Shown here piece by piece: positions 16,103 to 26,200 of a stretch of DNA of 64,000 bases (position 1 is its first letter; the number at the start of each line of letters is the position of its first letter). Location: positions 3,534,001-3,598,000 of the forward strand of contig NZ_SNXU01000001.1 in NCBI RefSeq assembly GCF_004362515.1, written 5' to 3'. The notes below the pieces were generated by a model. It was not told where the DNA came from. It did no database searches and saw only the letters and a list, made by a program, of their open reading frames with translations. Origin of the DNA: Actinokineospora alba (GTDB lineage: Bacteria > Actinomycetota > Actinomycetes > Mycobacteriales > Pseudonocardiaceae). The translations under genes and the position numbers were made by a program.

Positions 16103-17751
16103 CTAGCGCCGATAGTCAATCGTGTTGTGGTAGAGGCAGGCCTGCGCCGCGGCCCCGACGTCGTAGCCGTCAGCGGCCCGCTGGGCCCAGAACTGTTGGA
16201 ACGTATCGGAGACGTGGTTCAGGAACGTCGTCCACTGTGGACCGGCGGGGTCTTCGGAGCAGGTGTCGCCCGGCTCGTTCGCGGTGTCCGCCAAGTCGAT
16301 CATGGCGCCGAGTACGCGGCCCTCGACGACGTCGCCGTTGTCCCATTCGGGGGTGCCCCAGGTCGGGCCCTCCAGGTCGCGGGTCCGGCCGTCCGGCCAA
16401 CGGAACGTCGGGTCGTTAAGGATCACCACGCCGTACCAGGTGGCGAAACCCTCGGTCCATGCGCAGCCCTGCGAGCTGGTGCGGTGGATGTAGTGCGGGC
16501 TGCAGTCGGGGGCGGGCGGGAAGTCGTCCTCGTAGACGTCGTCCATGATCGCGTGGCCGAACTCGTGCAGCACCAGGATGTTGGAGTCCGGGTCGGCGGC
16601 CGCGAGATGCACGGCGTTCTCACGGAGCGAGTAGTAGGTGCCGTCGGTGGAGTCGGGCGCCCAGTTGATCCGGCCCTTGCGGCAGGTGGTGTCCTTCGCG
16701 TCCCAACACGTGCCGGGCGTCCAGTTCCACGCGGTGTTCATGACGTCGAAGGCCTCCACCCCGCGCATCAGCGCCGGGTCGGCGGGCTTCACCGGGCCGA
16801 AGTCGGCGGTCGCGCCCGCGGCCAGGTCCGCGCGCACCGGGCTGTCGAAGCGGTAGGCCTTCTTGGTGCGGCCGTGCTGGATCATCCAGTGCGCGTTCTC
16901 GGTGGCGAACTGCGCGTAGACGTCCTGTCCGGTGCCGTCCTCGTCGGTGTTGTCGAAGCACAGCTGGAACCGGCCGGTCGCGTCGGTCAGGCCGGTGGCC
17001 AGCAGGTCGTGCCTGCCGGTGGTGTCGGCGTCCCACACCGTGACCTGCGCGTTCGCCGAGACCCTGGCGGCGCCGGTGTGGTCGACGTAGCCCCAGGTCC
17101 CGGTGGCACACGCGGTGCCCGCGCTCGCCGCGGTCGTCCCGGCGGGCTTGTGCGCGAGGTGCGCGTGGGCTCGGGTTCCCTGGTCGGCGGGGGCCGTCGC
17201 GTTGGTGTCGCGGGCGGCGATGCCGAACGTCGAGCGCTGGGCGCCGACGGTGAGGAAGGCGCTGCCCGTATCGGCGTCGGTGGCGGTGCTCGCGGCCGCG
17301 CGGATCTCCGCCGCGCCTTCGGCGACGGCGCGGACGGTGCCGCTGAGCCGCAGCGGGCGGACCCGGTCGGCCCGGCCGGCGCCGACCGCCCGGTGCACCT
17401 TGCCGTTGTCGGCGGGGACCTGGGACGCGCTCGACTCGGTGCGCAGGCCCGCGGGGGCGTGGACCCATTCCAGTCCGGCGGGCAGGCGCACGTCGAGGCT
17501 CAGGTCGGACCGCTCGGCGGTCGTGCGGACCTCGATGTCGACCCTGGCCTGCTTGCCGACCGCGGGTGCTTCGAACAGCCGCACGGCGACGTCCAGGCAG
17601 CTGCCCCACTCACCGGTGCGGTCGGCCTGCGTCGCGCCGAAGGGGACGCACCGAGCGTCTTGTGGTGTCTCGGCGACCGCGAGGCCGGGGCGGCCAAGGC
17701 GAGTAACGCGCCGCATAACGCGGCCCGCCGCGCGATTCTTGGAACGTGCAT
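16103..17751 (-). CDS. Secreted HExxH metallopeptidase, signal peptide out of frame
   Basis: The body is an open frame from 17716 to 16103. It has a domain of beta-sandwich character (residues 30-160 of that frame), a second one (GYVDHTGAARVSANAQVTVWD...FQLCFDN), and a C-terminal peptidase with LVLHEFGHAI as zinc helix and a downstream WTEGFATWYG that could supply the third ligand. No signal peptide exists in this frame. Starting at ATG 17751, with AAGGAA upstream, another frame encodes MHVPRIARRAALCGALLALA AP, a good signal; adding one C in the C-run near 17690-17695 would join it to LAVAETPQDARC of the body. Either a sequencing error or a real inactivating deletion. Confidence 0.7.
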
Positions 17752-17862
17752 GGGGGGAGTTCCTTTCGAGCCGGTGAATGCCGAATCGGAAGGAGGGGTT
17801 TACCAGACACGAAAGCCCGCGACGGCTGGTCTTTGTCAGTGACCGATTTCGGTCAAAGCAGA

Positions 17863-17894
17863 ACCCCGAGTCTGGCGTGCGCCGAACTCGGGGT
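17863..17894 (-). terminator. Terminator of bacterioferritin gene
   Basis: A 9-bp perfect stem (17863-17871 with 17886-17894) with a 14-nt loop lies 19 nt downstream of the bfr stop on the minus strand. Confidence 0.6.
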
Positions 17895-17912
17895 CTGTAG
17901 GTGCCGCGGAAG

Positions 17913-18395
17913 TCAGACTGTCGGCGGGCGGTCGACCGTCTGCGCGAGGTAGAGCTGCTCGCCGAGGCGGTCCATCAGCTCCAGCTGCGTCTCGAGGTAG
18001 TCGATGTGGTGCTCCTCGTCGGCGAGGATCTTCTCGAACAGGGCCGCGGTCGTCGCGTCGCCCTTGGAGCGGCACATCGGGATGCCCTTGCGCAGGCGCT
18101 CGACGACCTCGACCTCGATGGCCAGGTCGGCGGTGAACTGCTCGCGCAGCGTCTGCCCGATGCGCAGGGGCAGCAGCTTCTGGTAGTTCGGCAGGCCCTC
18201 GAGGAACAGGATGCGGTCGGTGATGATCTCCGCGTGGGTCATCTCCTCGATGGACTCCGCGCGGGTGTGCTCGGCGAGTTTGGTCAGGCCCCAGTTCGCC
18301 TGCATCTTGGCGTGCAGGAAGTACTGGTTGATCGCGGTGAGCTCGCTGGTCAGCTGCTCATTGAGCAACGCGATGACTTCTTCGTCGCCACGCAC
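17913..18395 (-). CDS. bfr: Bacterioferritin
   Basis: 160 residues, the usual size. It starts MRGDEEVIALLNEQLTSE. Ferroxidase ligands are in place by E. coli Bfr numbering: Glu18, Glu51, His54, and later the EEHHIDYLE helix with Glu127 and His130. Met52 in SIEEMTHAE is the haem ligand of true bacterioferritins. It stores iron as a 24-mer. The Bfd gene lies 84 bp upstream on the same strand, with an iron box before it, so the pair covers iron storage and release next to the siderophore locus. Confidence 0.96.
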   Translation of the reverse strand: MRGDEEVIALLNEQLTSELTAINQYFLHAKMQANWGLTKLAEHTRAESIEEMTHAEIITDRILFLEGLPNYQKLLPLRIGQTLREQFTADLAIEVEVVERLRKGIPMCRSKGDATTAALFEKILADEEHHIDYLETQLELMDRLGEQLYLAQTVDRPPTV

Positions 18396-18479
18396 GGGGG
18401 CACCTCCGGTCGAACGGGTTGACGCCCGACCGTAAACCCAGACCAGTGACCTCGCACGGCAGAAGTGGAGGGGTCACCC

Positions 18480-18662
18480 TTAAGCGGCGTTTGTCGCCGC
18501 CATGGTGTGATCTTCGAGCATGTCGTCGATGCGGTCGAGGCAGCTGCCGCACCCGGTTCCCGCCTGGCAGCGGTCGCCGACCTCCTCCGCCGTGCGGGCG
18601 CCGGCGAGGATGCAGGCGTGCACCCGGGCCTCGCTGACCGCGGCGCAGATGCAGACGTACAT
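18480..18662 (-). CDS. bfd: Bacterioferritin-associated ferredoxin
   Basis: 60 residues with the Bfd cysteine set C4-x-C6 ... C38-x2-C41 (MYVCICAAVS, GTGCGSCLDR), which binds a [2Fe-2S] cluster and passes electrons to bacterioferritin to mobilise its iron. An IdeR/DmdR1-type box starts 21 bp upstream of the ATG, indicating derepression in iron starvation. Very close to the bacterioferritin gene downstream. Confidence 0.93.
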   Translation of the reverse strand: MYVCICAAVSEARVHACILAGARTAEEVGDRCQAGTGCGSCLDRIDDMLEDHTMAATNAA

Positions 18663-18682
18663 GGCTCTCCTCGATCATTTTC

Positions 18683-18701
18683 TTAGGTGAGCCTATGCTA
18701 A
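18683..18701 (-). promoter_or_regulatory. Iron box upstream of bfd
   Basis: TTAGGTGAGCCTATGCTAA matches 15 of 19 positions of the IdeR/DmdR1 consensus TTAGGTTAGGCTAACCTAA. It lies 21-39 bp upstream of bfd, and just past the end of the ABC ATPase gene. Confidence 0.8.
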
Positions 18702-18708
18702 ACAAGCG

Positions 18709-19548
18709 TCAGTGAATTGGGAAGGGGTGCTTCGCCACATTCCGTGGTTCGTGGTGCCTGCCGATGGGGATGACCAGGGGTGTTCCGCTCACCGGGTCGG
18801 TCACCACGGAGCAGCGGACGTCGAAGACCTCGTCCACCAGTTCGGCCGTGAGTAGCTCGTCGGGGGGTCCCTGGGCGACGATCCGGCCGGACTTCATCGC
18901 CACGATGTGGTCGGCGTAGCGGCAGGCCTGGTTGAGGTCGTGCAGCACCATCATCACCGTGCGGCCGCGGGTGCGGTTGAGGTCCATGACCAGGTCGAGC
19001 ACCTCGATCTGGTGGGCCATGTCGAGGAACGTGGTGGGCTCGTCGAGCAGCAGGATGTCGGTGTCCTGGGCCAGGGCCATCGCGATCCAGGCCCGCTGGC
19101 GCTGGCCGCCGGACAGCTCGTCGACTGGCCGTTCGGCCAGGTCCGCCATCGAGGTGAGCTCCAGCGCGTGCCGGACGATCTCCTCGTCGCTGTGCGACCA
19201 CTGGCGCCACCAGCTCTGGTGGGGCGCGCGGCCGCGGCCGACGAGGTCGATGACCGTCATCCCCTCGGGGGCGACCGGTGACTGCGGCAGCAGGCCGACC
19301 ACCTGGGCGAGCTTGCGGGTCGGCATGGCGTGGATCGACTCGCCGTCCAGGCAGACCTGGCCCGCGGCGGGGGGCAGCAGCCGGGCCAGCGACCGCAGCA
19401 GCGTCGACTTGCCCGACGCGTTCGCGCCGACGATCACGCTGATCTTGCCGGGCGGGACCACCAGGTCGAGGTCGGTGATGATGGAGCGGTCGCCATAGGA
19501 CACCGCGAGCCCCTCGGCCCGCAGTGTCGGCGCGATCTCGGGTCGCAT
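18709..19548 (-). CDS. Fe-siderophore ABC importer ATPase
   Basis: 279 residues of the FecE/FepC/ViuC type: Walker A GANASGKST, Q-loop GLLPQSP, signature ELSGGQRQR, Walker B ILLLDEPTTFLDMAHQ and switch histidine MVLHDLNQ. The FecE-type C-terminal extension (PPDELLTAELVDEVFDVRC) is present. It follows the permease gene by 4 nt and completes the importer encoded from 22172 down to 18709. Confidence 0.95.
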   Translation of the reverse strand: MRPEIAPTLRAEGLAVSYGDRSIITDLDLVVPPGKISVIVGANASGKSTLLRSLARLLPPAAGQVCLDGESIHAMPTRKLAQVVGLLPQSPVAPEGMTVIDLVGRGRAPHQSWWRQWSHSDEEIVRHALELTSMADLAERPVDELSGGQRQRAWIAMALAQDTDILLLDEPTTFLDMAHQIEVLDLVMDLNRTRGRTVMMVLHDLNQACRYADHIVAMKSGRIVAQGPPDELLTAELVDEVFDVRCSVVTDPVSGTPLVIPIGRHHEPRNVAKHPFPIH

Positions 19549-19552
19549 TCGG

Positions 19553-20614
19553 TCAGCCTCCAGACCCGACCCGGTTCGCGCGGGTCAACAGCCACAACAG
19601 GAACAGTCCACCGAGCGCGCCGGTCACCACGCCGATGGGCAGCAGGGTGCCGGGGATGACGCGCTGGGCGATGAGGTCGGACCCCAGGACCAGGAACGAG
19701 CCGGTCAGCCCGGAGGCCACCAGCGGCGGCCAGGCGCTGCCGGTGAGCCGCTGCGCGATCTGCGGCGCGGTCAGCGCGACGAAGACGATCGGCCCGGTGG
19801 CGGCGGTGGCGAAGGAGACCAGCGCGGCGGCGGTGACGATCAGCGCGGGCTGCGCGAACCGCACCGGCACCCCAAGCGCCGTGGCGACGTCGGTGCCGAG
19901 TTGCAGGAGGCGGAGCCAGCGGGAGAGCAGGAGCACGGCGATCCCGAGCGTGATGGTCGCCCAGGCCAGCGGGGTGACGTGGATCCAGTCGGCGCCGTTG
20001 AGGCTGCCGATGATCCAGCGCAGGACCTGCTGGGCCTGCCACATGTCGGCCTTGACCAGCAGATAGCTGGTGAGGCTGGTGCACATCCAGGAGACCCCGA
20101 TGCCCACGAGGACGATGCGGTAGCCGGTGGTGCCGCCCTTCCAGGCGAGCCCGTAGATCAGCACGGCGGTGGCGATGCCGCCGAACAACCCGAGGGCTTG
20201 AGTGCCCAGGCCGGAGCCGAACCCGACCACCATCCCGGCGACCACGGCGGTCGCGGAGCCGGAACTCAGGCCGATCATGTCCGGGCTGGCCAGCGGGTTG
20301 CGGGTGAGGGTCTGGAAGAGGGCGCCGGAGATCCCGAAGGCACAGCCCGCGAGTAGCGCGACCAGGGCGCGGGGGAGACGCAACTCCTCGATGACGAAGA
20401 GCGTGGCGCGATCCCCGACCCCGAAGAGCGCTTGGACGACGTCGACGAGGGGGATTGGGTAGTCCCCGAAGGACAGTTCGACCGCGAACAGGAGCGCGGA
20501 GGCGAGAAGCAGTCCCAGGCAGACGCCGAGCATCCGGGGTCGGATGATCGCCGAGGTGGGACCGAGGCGGACGGCGATCCGGCCGGGTTGGCGGGTGAGT
20601 TCGAGGAGGGCCAT
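19553..20614 (-). CDS. FecCD-family siderophore permease
   Basis: 353 residues from ATG 20614, chosen for the GGAGGTG upstream; the frame stays open to 20941 only because of high GC. It has about nine to ten membrane helices and the family motifs LRLPRALVALLAGCAFGISG, NPLASPDMIGLSSG and IGVVTGALGGLFLLWLL near the end. It forms the transmembrane pore with the partner permease at 21141. It is separated from that gene by 526 bp holding a large palindrome, unusual for such pairs. Confidence 0.94.
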   Translation of the reverse strand: MALLELTRQPGRIAVRLGPTSAIIRPRMLGVCLGLLLASALLFAVELSFGDYPIPLVDVVQALFGVGDRATLFVIEELRLPRALVALLAGCAFGISGALFQTLTRNPLASPDMIGLSSGSATAVVAGMVVGFGSGLGTQALGLFGGIATAVLIYGLAWKGGTTGYRIVLVGIGVSWMCTSLTSYLLVKADMWQAQQVLRWIIGSLNGADWIHVTPLAWATITLGIAVLLLSRWLRLLQLGTDVATALGVPVRFAQPALIVTAAALVSFATAATGPIVFVALTAPQIAQRLTGSAWPPLVASGLTGSFLVLGSDLIAQRVIPGTLLPIGVVTGALGGLFLLWLLTRANRVGSGG

Positions 20615-21140
20615 CCGGTTCACACCTCCACGTGCGTGCGTCGACGGGGCGTGGGGGAGTGCGCGGAGGGGAACCGGGATGGCGGCAAGAGCGGGCCTGG
20701 CCGAACCGGCGGGGAGAAGGTGGCGGACGGCGAGCATGGGTGTGGCTGGGAGGGCGGGGACGCCAGGGGGAGCGGGGCTGGCCGGGCTGGCGGGGAGAAG
20801 GTGGCGAACGGGGAGATCGGGCGTCGCGGGGAGGACGAGGACGACCGGCGGGGCACTGGCAGAGCAGGCGGGGAGAACCGGCACCACTTGGCCTCCAGCG
20901 CAGTGCCTCGCCACCCCGAAATGCCAACGGGCCCAACACAACGGCCTGTTTGGGTGGTTCGCCTTGATTTGGGGGAAATGGGGCTAAACTCGCGGTGCGG
21001 GTGGGCTTTACGTGCCCCGCCTTTTGACCCGCACAGCCCCATTTCGAGGGGCCCCAAATCAAGGCGAACCACCCAAACAGGCGCCCAGTTGTCCAAGACG
21101 CCCGGCAGCGCGAGCCGCAAACCCCAGCGATCAAGGCCCA
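20615..21140. other. 526-bp spacer between permease genes, repeat-rich
   Basis: No supported gene. Its left half is G-rich with a degenerate repeated motif (GGCGGGGAGAAGGTGGCG at about 20707 and 20789). Its right half is the 139-bp palindrome. The minus-strand frame through the left half only extends the downstream permease frame. Confidence 0.6.
20944..21082. repeat. 139-bp palindrome with 31-bp perfect arms
   Basis: Outer arms 20944-20974 and 21052-21082 are perfectly complementary over 31 bp. Nested inside are 20976-20985 with 21035-21044 (10 bp) and 20995-21002 with 21027-21034 (8 bp). It could terminate or attenuate the importer operon between the two permeases, or be a non-autonomous palindromic element. 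Confidence 0.85.
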
Positions 21141-22172
21141 TCACAGCTCCGCCAACCGACGACGCCGGATCAACGCGATGAAGAACGGCGCCCCAAGGAA
21201 AGCCGTGATCACCCCAACGCCGATCTCCCCAGGACGCGCCACAACCCGTCCCAAAATGTCCGCCGCCAACACCAGGCACGGCGCCAGAACCATCGTGTAA
21301 GGCAAGATCCACCGGTAGTCCGGCCCAGTGATCGCCCGAGCCACGTGCGGGATCACCAACCCGATGAACACGATCGGCCCCACCACCGCCGACACCGTCC
21401 CCGCCAGCAGCGTGACCGCGACAACCCCACCCAACCGGATCAGCCCGAGCCTGCGCCCCAACGCGGAGGCCACGTCATCGCCCAATGCCAGGCTGTTCAA
21501 CGCGGGCGCCACCGACACCGCCAACGCCGTCCCGACCAGCAGGAACGGCACCATCTGCGCCACCACCGCCGTGTCCTGCCCGGTCAGCGAACCGACCGCC
21601 CACGACCGGTACACGTACAGCGCGTCCGGGTCGAGCAGTAGGACGCCGCTGGTCAGGGAGGTCAGCAGGGCCAGCATCGCCACCCCGGCAAGCGCCAGTT
21701 TCACCGGTGTCGCGCCGCCGCGGCCATAGCTGCCGAGGACGTAGACGACGACGCTGGCGATGGCGGCTCCGGCGAAGGCGAACCACACGTACGAGTAGAA
21801 CGACGACAGGCCGAGGGCCGCGACCGCCACCGCCACGGCGAAGCCCGCGCCTGCGCTGACGCCGAGGATGCCCGGGTCCGCCAGCGGATTGCGGGTCAGG
21901 CCCTGGATGAGCGCGCCGGAAAGTCCCAGCGCCGCTCCGGCGAACAGGCCCAGCAGGGTTCGCGGCAGCCGCAGCCCACGCACGATGGCTTCGGTCTCAC
22001 CGCCGTGCGGGTCGATGAGGACGCTGAACACCTCGCCGAACGGGATCGTCTTGCTGCCGATCGCCAGCGACGCGACGCACAGGCCCGCGAGGAGCAAGGT
22101 GGCCAGGAGCAGGATGACGGGGCGGGCGCCGCGACGGACGCCGGTGGTCACGGTACGGACGGTCTGATCCAC
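21141..22172 (-). CDS. FecCD-family siderophore permease
   Basis: 343 residues. The frame is open to an ATG at 22211, but that ATG lies inside the iron box. GTG 22172 with GGGAG at 6 nt is therefore the better start. Motifs: LRLPRTLLGLFAGAALGLSGALIQGLTRNPLADPGILG (first half) and VVGPIVFIGLVIPHVAR; about nine helices. With the permease at 19553 and the ATPase at 18709 it forms an Fe3+-siderophore importer; the binding lipoprotein is encoded at 42447. Confidence 0.94.
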   Translation of the reverse strand: MDQTVRTVTTGVRRGARPVILLLATLLLAGLCVASLAIGSKTIPFGEVFSVLIDPHGGETEAIVRGLRLPRTLLGLFAGAALGLSGALIQGLTRNPLADPGILGVSAGAGFAVAVAVAALGLSSFYSYVWFAFAGAAIASVVVYVLGSYGRGGATPVKLALAGVAMLALLTSLTSGVLLLDPDALYVYRSWAVGSLTGQDTAVVAQMVPFLLVGTALAVSVAPALNSLALGDDVASALGRRLGLIRLGGVVAVTLLAGTVSAVVGPIVFIGLVIPHVARAITGPDYRWILPYTMVLAPCLVLAADILGRVVARPGEIGVGVITAFLGAPFFIALIRRRRLAEL

Positions 22173-22198
22173 AGTGCTCCCGTCCGGTCCGCGTCGTC

Positions 22199-22217
22199 TT
22201 AGGTTAGCCATACTTTA
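22199..22217 (-). promoter_or_regulatory. Iron box upstream of the importer operon
   Basis: TTAGGTTAGCCATACTTTA matches 14 of 19 consensus positions, the first nine perfectly. It lies 27-45 bp upstream of the GTG start at 22172 and overlaps the alternative ATG at 22211, which helps to reject that start. Confidence 0.75.
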
Positions 22218-22243
22218 GTACGAGGCCGGTTGGGCTCGGAAGG

Positions 22244-23248
22244 CTAGGCCGCGCCGCTCAGCAGCTTCGACCAGTGGGCGGCCGTCGGGTTCTCGGCCAG
22301 CTCGACGAACGGCACCTCGACGCCGTGTCGCTGCCAGCGGCTGGCCAGGCCCATCAGCTTGATCGAGTCGACGCCCAGCATGAGCAGGTTGTCCTCCGGG
22401 CCGACGCGGTCCACGTCGATCGCCAGCAGCTCCGCGACCGACGCGCGGATTCCGTCCACGGTCAGCTCATCCGGGGTCGTCATGGCTTTCTCCTTGCTGG
22501 TGGGGGTGTTCATCTGCCTGATCACGGTGTCGATCACCTGGACGCGGTGCGGCTCCAGGTAGAAATGCCCGCCGGGGAACACTTCCAGAGCGAACCCGGC
22601 GTCGGTCGCCTCGGCCCAGTCCGCGGCCTGCGCCACGGTCATGCGCGGGTCGTCCGCGCCCGCCAACGCCAGAATCGGGATCGGCAGCGGCGCGAAGTCG
22701 GCCGGACGGTACGTCTCGATCAGCCGGAAGTCGTTGCGGACCATGGGAAGCACGAGTTCGCGCAGCTCCGGCTGGTCGAGCACGGCGATGCCCGACCCGC
22801 GCAGTGTCGCCAGTTCAGCGACGATCCCGTCGTCGTCGCGCAGGTACACCTCGGTCCGGGTGGCCCGCTGGTGCGACGGCGATGGGCGGGCGGAGACGAA
22901 CAGCCGGTCCACGGGCGCCCCCCGGCCCAGCAGCCGGCGGGTGACCTCGTACCCGACGGCCGCGCCCATGCTGTGCCCGAACACCGCCGTCGGCAGGTCG
23001 AGCACCGGCGCCAGCGCGTCGGCGACGAGGTCGGCCAGGGCGTCCATGTCGGGCACGCACGGCTCGGTGAAGCGGTCCTCACGCCCTGGGTACTGCACCG
23101 CCCACAGCTCTGTGTCGGCGGGCAGCGTGTCCACCCACTGCCGGTAGAACCCGGCGCCGCCCGCCGCGTGCGGGAAGCAGATCAGCCGCCGGGTGGCGTA
23201 CGGCCTTGGTCTGTAGCAGCGAATCCAGTCGCCGCGGAAGATCGTCAT
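22244..23248 (-). CDS. Type II thioesterase fused to aryl carrier protein
   Basis: 334 residues. Residues 1-245 are an external (type II) thioesterase: FPHAAGGAGFYRQW, nucleophile GHSMG, and the base in GGHFYLEPH. Residues 256-334 are an aryl carrier protein with the phosphopantetheine serine in LGVDSIKLM and a C-terminus (FVELAENPTAAHWSKLL) like that of the EntB ArCP. The ArCP would be charged with salicylate by the ligase at 43501; the thioesterase may edit mis-primed carriers or release product. Start overlaps the upstream NRPS stop (ATGA). An internal ATG at 22483 with AAGGAG could make the ArCP alone. Confidence 0.9.
   Translation of the reverse strand: MTIFRGDWIRCYRPRPYATRRLICFPHAAGGAGFYRQWVDTLPADTELWAVQYPGREDRFTEPCVPDMDALADLVADALAPVLDLPTAVFGHSMGAAVGYEVTRRLLGRGAPVDRLFVSARPSPSHQRATRTEVYLRDDDGIVAELATLRGSGIAVLDQPELRELVLPMVRNDFRLIETYRPADFAPLPIPILALAGADDPRMTVAQAADWAEATDAGFALEVFPGGHFYLEPHRVQVIDTVIRQMNTPTSKEKAMTTPDELTVDGIRASVAELLAIDVDRVGPEDNLLMLGVDSIKLMGLASRWQRHGVEVPFVELAENPTAAHWSKLLSGAA
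22481..22495 (-). promoter_or_regulatory. Internal ribosome binding site before the ArCP domain
   Basis: Inside the thioesterase-ArCP frame, AAGGAG (22490-22495) precedes ATG 22483 by 6 nt, exactly at the domain boundary. Initiation there would give a free 79-residue aryl carrier protein. Confidence 0.55.
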
Positions 23249-26200
23249 CGGCGCATCAGCTCCGCCTCGACGTCCTCCTCCGGCATCCGCGAGATCTCCA
23301 GGTACAGCTCGGCGACCTGCTCGATCCGGCCCGGCTGTTCCTGGTCGGCCGCCATCGCGGCGGCGAGCTGGCGGACGGTCACGGTGGACAGCACCGACAG
23401 CAGGCCGAGACCTGGCGTGTCCAGCGCCTCACGCAGCCGGGCGACGATCCGGGTGGCGAGGAGCGAATCCCCGCCCAGGGCGAAGAAGTCGTCGGTGACA
23501 CCCACCCGCTCGACCTCCAGGACATCAGCCCACACCTCGGCGATGACCTCTTCGAGCGGGCTCACGTCGCCGTCTTCCACCGGCTCCGCGGCGGTCGCCT
23601 CGGCCGTCGCGAGCGCGACCCGGTCGACCTTTCCGTTGCGGGTCAGCGGGAACCGGTCGAGGACGGTCACGGTCGCGGGCACCATGTGCGCGGGCAGCCG
23701 CGCCGACAAGGCTCGGCGGATCTCCTCGGCATCGAGCGACTCGCCGACGACATGCGCGGCGAGCGCGCGGTATCCGGGCCGGTCCGTGTGCGGCACGGCG
23801 GTGGCGACGGCGTCGCGCACACCCGGGACCGCGGCGAGCGCGGCGTCGATCTCGCCGAGTTCGATGCGCTGCCCGCGGATCTTGACCTGGGTGTCCCCGC
23901 GTCCGGCGAACTCGATCACGCCGCTCGGCAGCAGCCGTCCGCGGTCGCCGGTGCGGTAGAGCCGCTCCCCGTTACGCTCCACAAAGGACTGCGAGGTGCG
24001 TTCCGGGTCGCCGAGGTAGCCGCGGGCGACCCCGGGTCCGGCGCAGTACAGCTCACCGGCCACGCCCACGGGCCGAGCGCGCCGCCACGGGTCGAGGATG
24101 TGGTAGCGCGTGTTCGCGATCGGCGCGCCATACGGGACGCTGCGCCACGACTCGTCGAACTCCTCGACCGGGTGCCAGATGTTCCACAGCGTCGTCTCGG
24201 TCGGCCCGCCCACCGACACCAGGCGCAGGCTCGAAGACACCTCGGCGGCCAGCCGCAGCGGAATCCAGTCGCCGCCAAGGAAAGCCAGCCGCAACGACGA
24301 CGGCACCGGGCCCGTCTCCAGCAGCATCTCCATCATGGCGGGCACCGAGTTCCACACGGTGACCCCGTGTTCGGCGATCAGGTCGGCCCAGTGCTCGGCG
24401 TCGCGGGACCGAACCGCGTCCGGAATCACGATCGCGCCGCCCGCGCCCAGCACCCCGAAGACGTCGAACGTCGACATGTCGTGGTGCAGCGCGGTCACGG
24501 CCAAAGCGCGGTCGCCCGGACCGATGCCGAAGGTGTCGATGGTGTCGCGCAGGCAGTTGACCATGCCCGCGTGCTCGATCATCGCGCCCTTCGGCGTGCC
24601 GGTGGAGCCGGAGGTGAACAGCACGTAGGCCAGGTCCGACGGCGTCTGGACGGCGTCAAGGGGGGTGTCGGGCAGGTCGCCCGCGTCGTCGACGCACAGC
24701 ACCTGCCGGGCACCGACACTGTCCACAAGGGACTCGTAGAGCCCGCTTCTGGTCAGCACCAGCGAAACACCGGCCGCCTCAAGCAACGAAGCGATCCGCG
24801 CGGGCGGAAGCGCGGCGTCCACGGGAAGGTAGGGCGACCCGGCGAACAGTGAGCCGTAGGCCGCCACCACCTGCTCCCAGCCCTTGTCCAGCACGACCGC
24901 CACCGGGGTCTCGGTGCACGCGCCGTGCTCGCACAGCCAGTGGGCGACCTGCCGGGCGCGCGACCGCACCTCCCGGTACGTCAGCGAGCAGGCGGAGGTG
25001 ATCACGGCGAGGTCGTCAGGCCGCTGCTCCGCCTTGTCCAGGAAAAGCTGCTGCACCAACAGCTCAGGCACCGGGCGGTCCGCGCCGGAGAGCGGAGCGG
25101 AGGCCGCGAGAGCGAAGTCGGTCGCCGACCAGCTGTCCGGGTCGGTGGCCAGTCGCGAGAGCAGCGCGCCGAACGCGGCGAACGCGTCGGCGATCAGGTC
25201 GGTCGGGAAGATCTCGTCGACGCTGTCCCAGTTGTAGGTCATCGCGCCGGAGGGGGCCTCCTCGATCTGCACGTCGAGGTAGACCTGCGGGGTCTGCGAG
25301 ATCGCGAACACCCGCTCGATCTGCCCGCCGAGCAGGGGAGCGGGCCCGGCGTCGAAGCCGAGCGTGCTGGTGAGCACCACGGGCATGGCCGCGCGGTGGA
25401 TGCCGCCGCGGACCCGGCTCAGCTCGCGCAGCACCTGCACGCCGCTGACCTGCTGGTTCGCCAGATCGGTCCACAGCTGCCGCTGCACGGCCTTGGCCCG
25501 CTGGGTGAACGGCGCCGAACCGTCGTGGTCGACGGCCAGCAGGGAGAACGACGCGAACTCGCCGAGGATCTCGTTGGCCTGCGGGTGCAGCGGAAGCCGG
25601 TTCATCCGCGGCACGTTGATGGTGAACCGCGGCTCCTCGGACCACACCGCGAGCACCTCGGCGAACGCGGCGAGCACGAGGGCGGTCGGGGTGAGCCCGG
25701 CCTGCCCGGCCAGCGCCTTGAGGGCGCGCCACGGCTCGGGGTCGAGCGTGCCCGCGCGGCTGGTCCAGCGCGGGTGGGAGATGGTCGCGGGGTCGGTGCC
25801 GATCGGCAGCCGCGGCGACTCCGGCAGGTCCTCGACCCGGCCGCGCCAGTACTCCTCGGCGCGGCGGTAGGACTCGGTGTCCTTCAACGCCCGCTGGGTG
25901 TGCACGTAGTCGCGGAAGGTCAGGTCGAGCGGGTCGAGCCGTAGCTCCGGGTCGGCGTAGAACCGGGTCAGGTCGGCGACGAGCAGCTGCCAGCTCAGGT
26001 AGTCCAGGGTGAGCCCGTCGAAGCTGATGTGCACCCGGGCCCGTGCGTCATCGAGCCTGCTGACGACGACACCGAACAACGGATACTGGTCGGCGGGCCG
26101 CACTTCGTGCGACATCCGGTCGCGCAGCTCGGTCAGCCGCGCGGAAACCTCGTCCTCGCCCAGGCCGCGCAGGTCGACGACCTCGGGCGCGAACGGCGGC

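Noticed and set aside
22173..22211. ATG 22211 as start of the permease
   Set aside because: The ATG lies inside the iron box and has no ribosome site, whereas GTG 22172 has GGGAG at the right distance.
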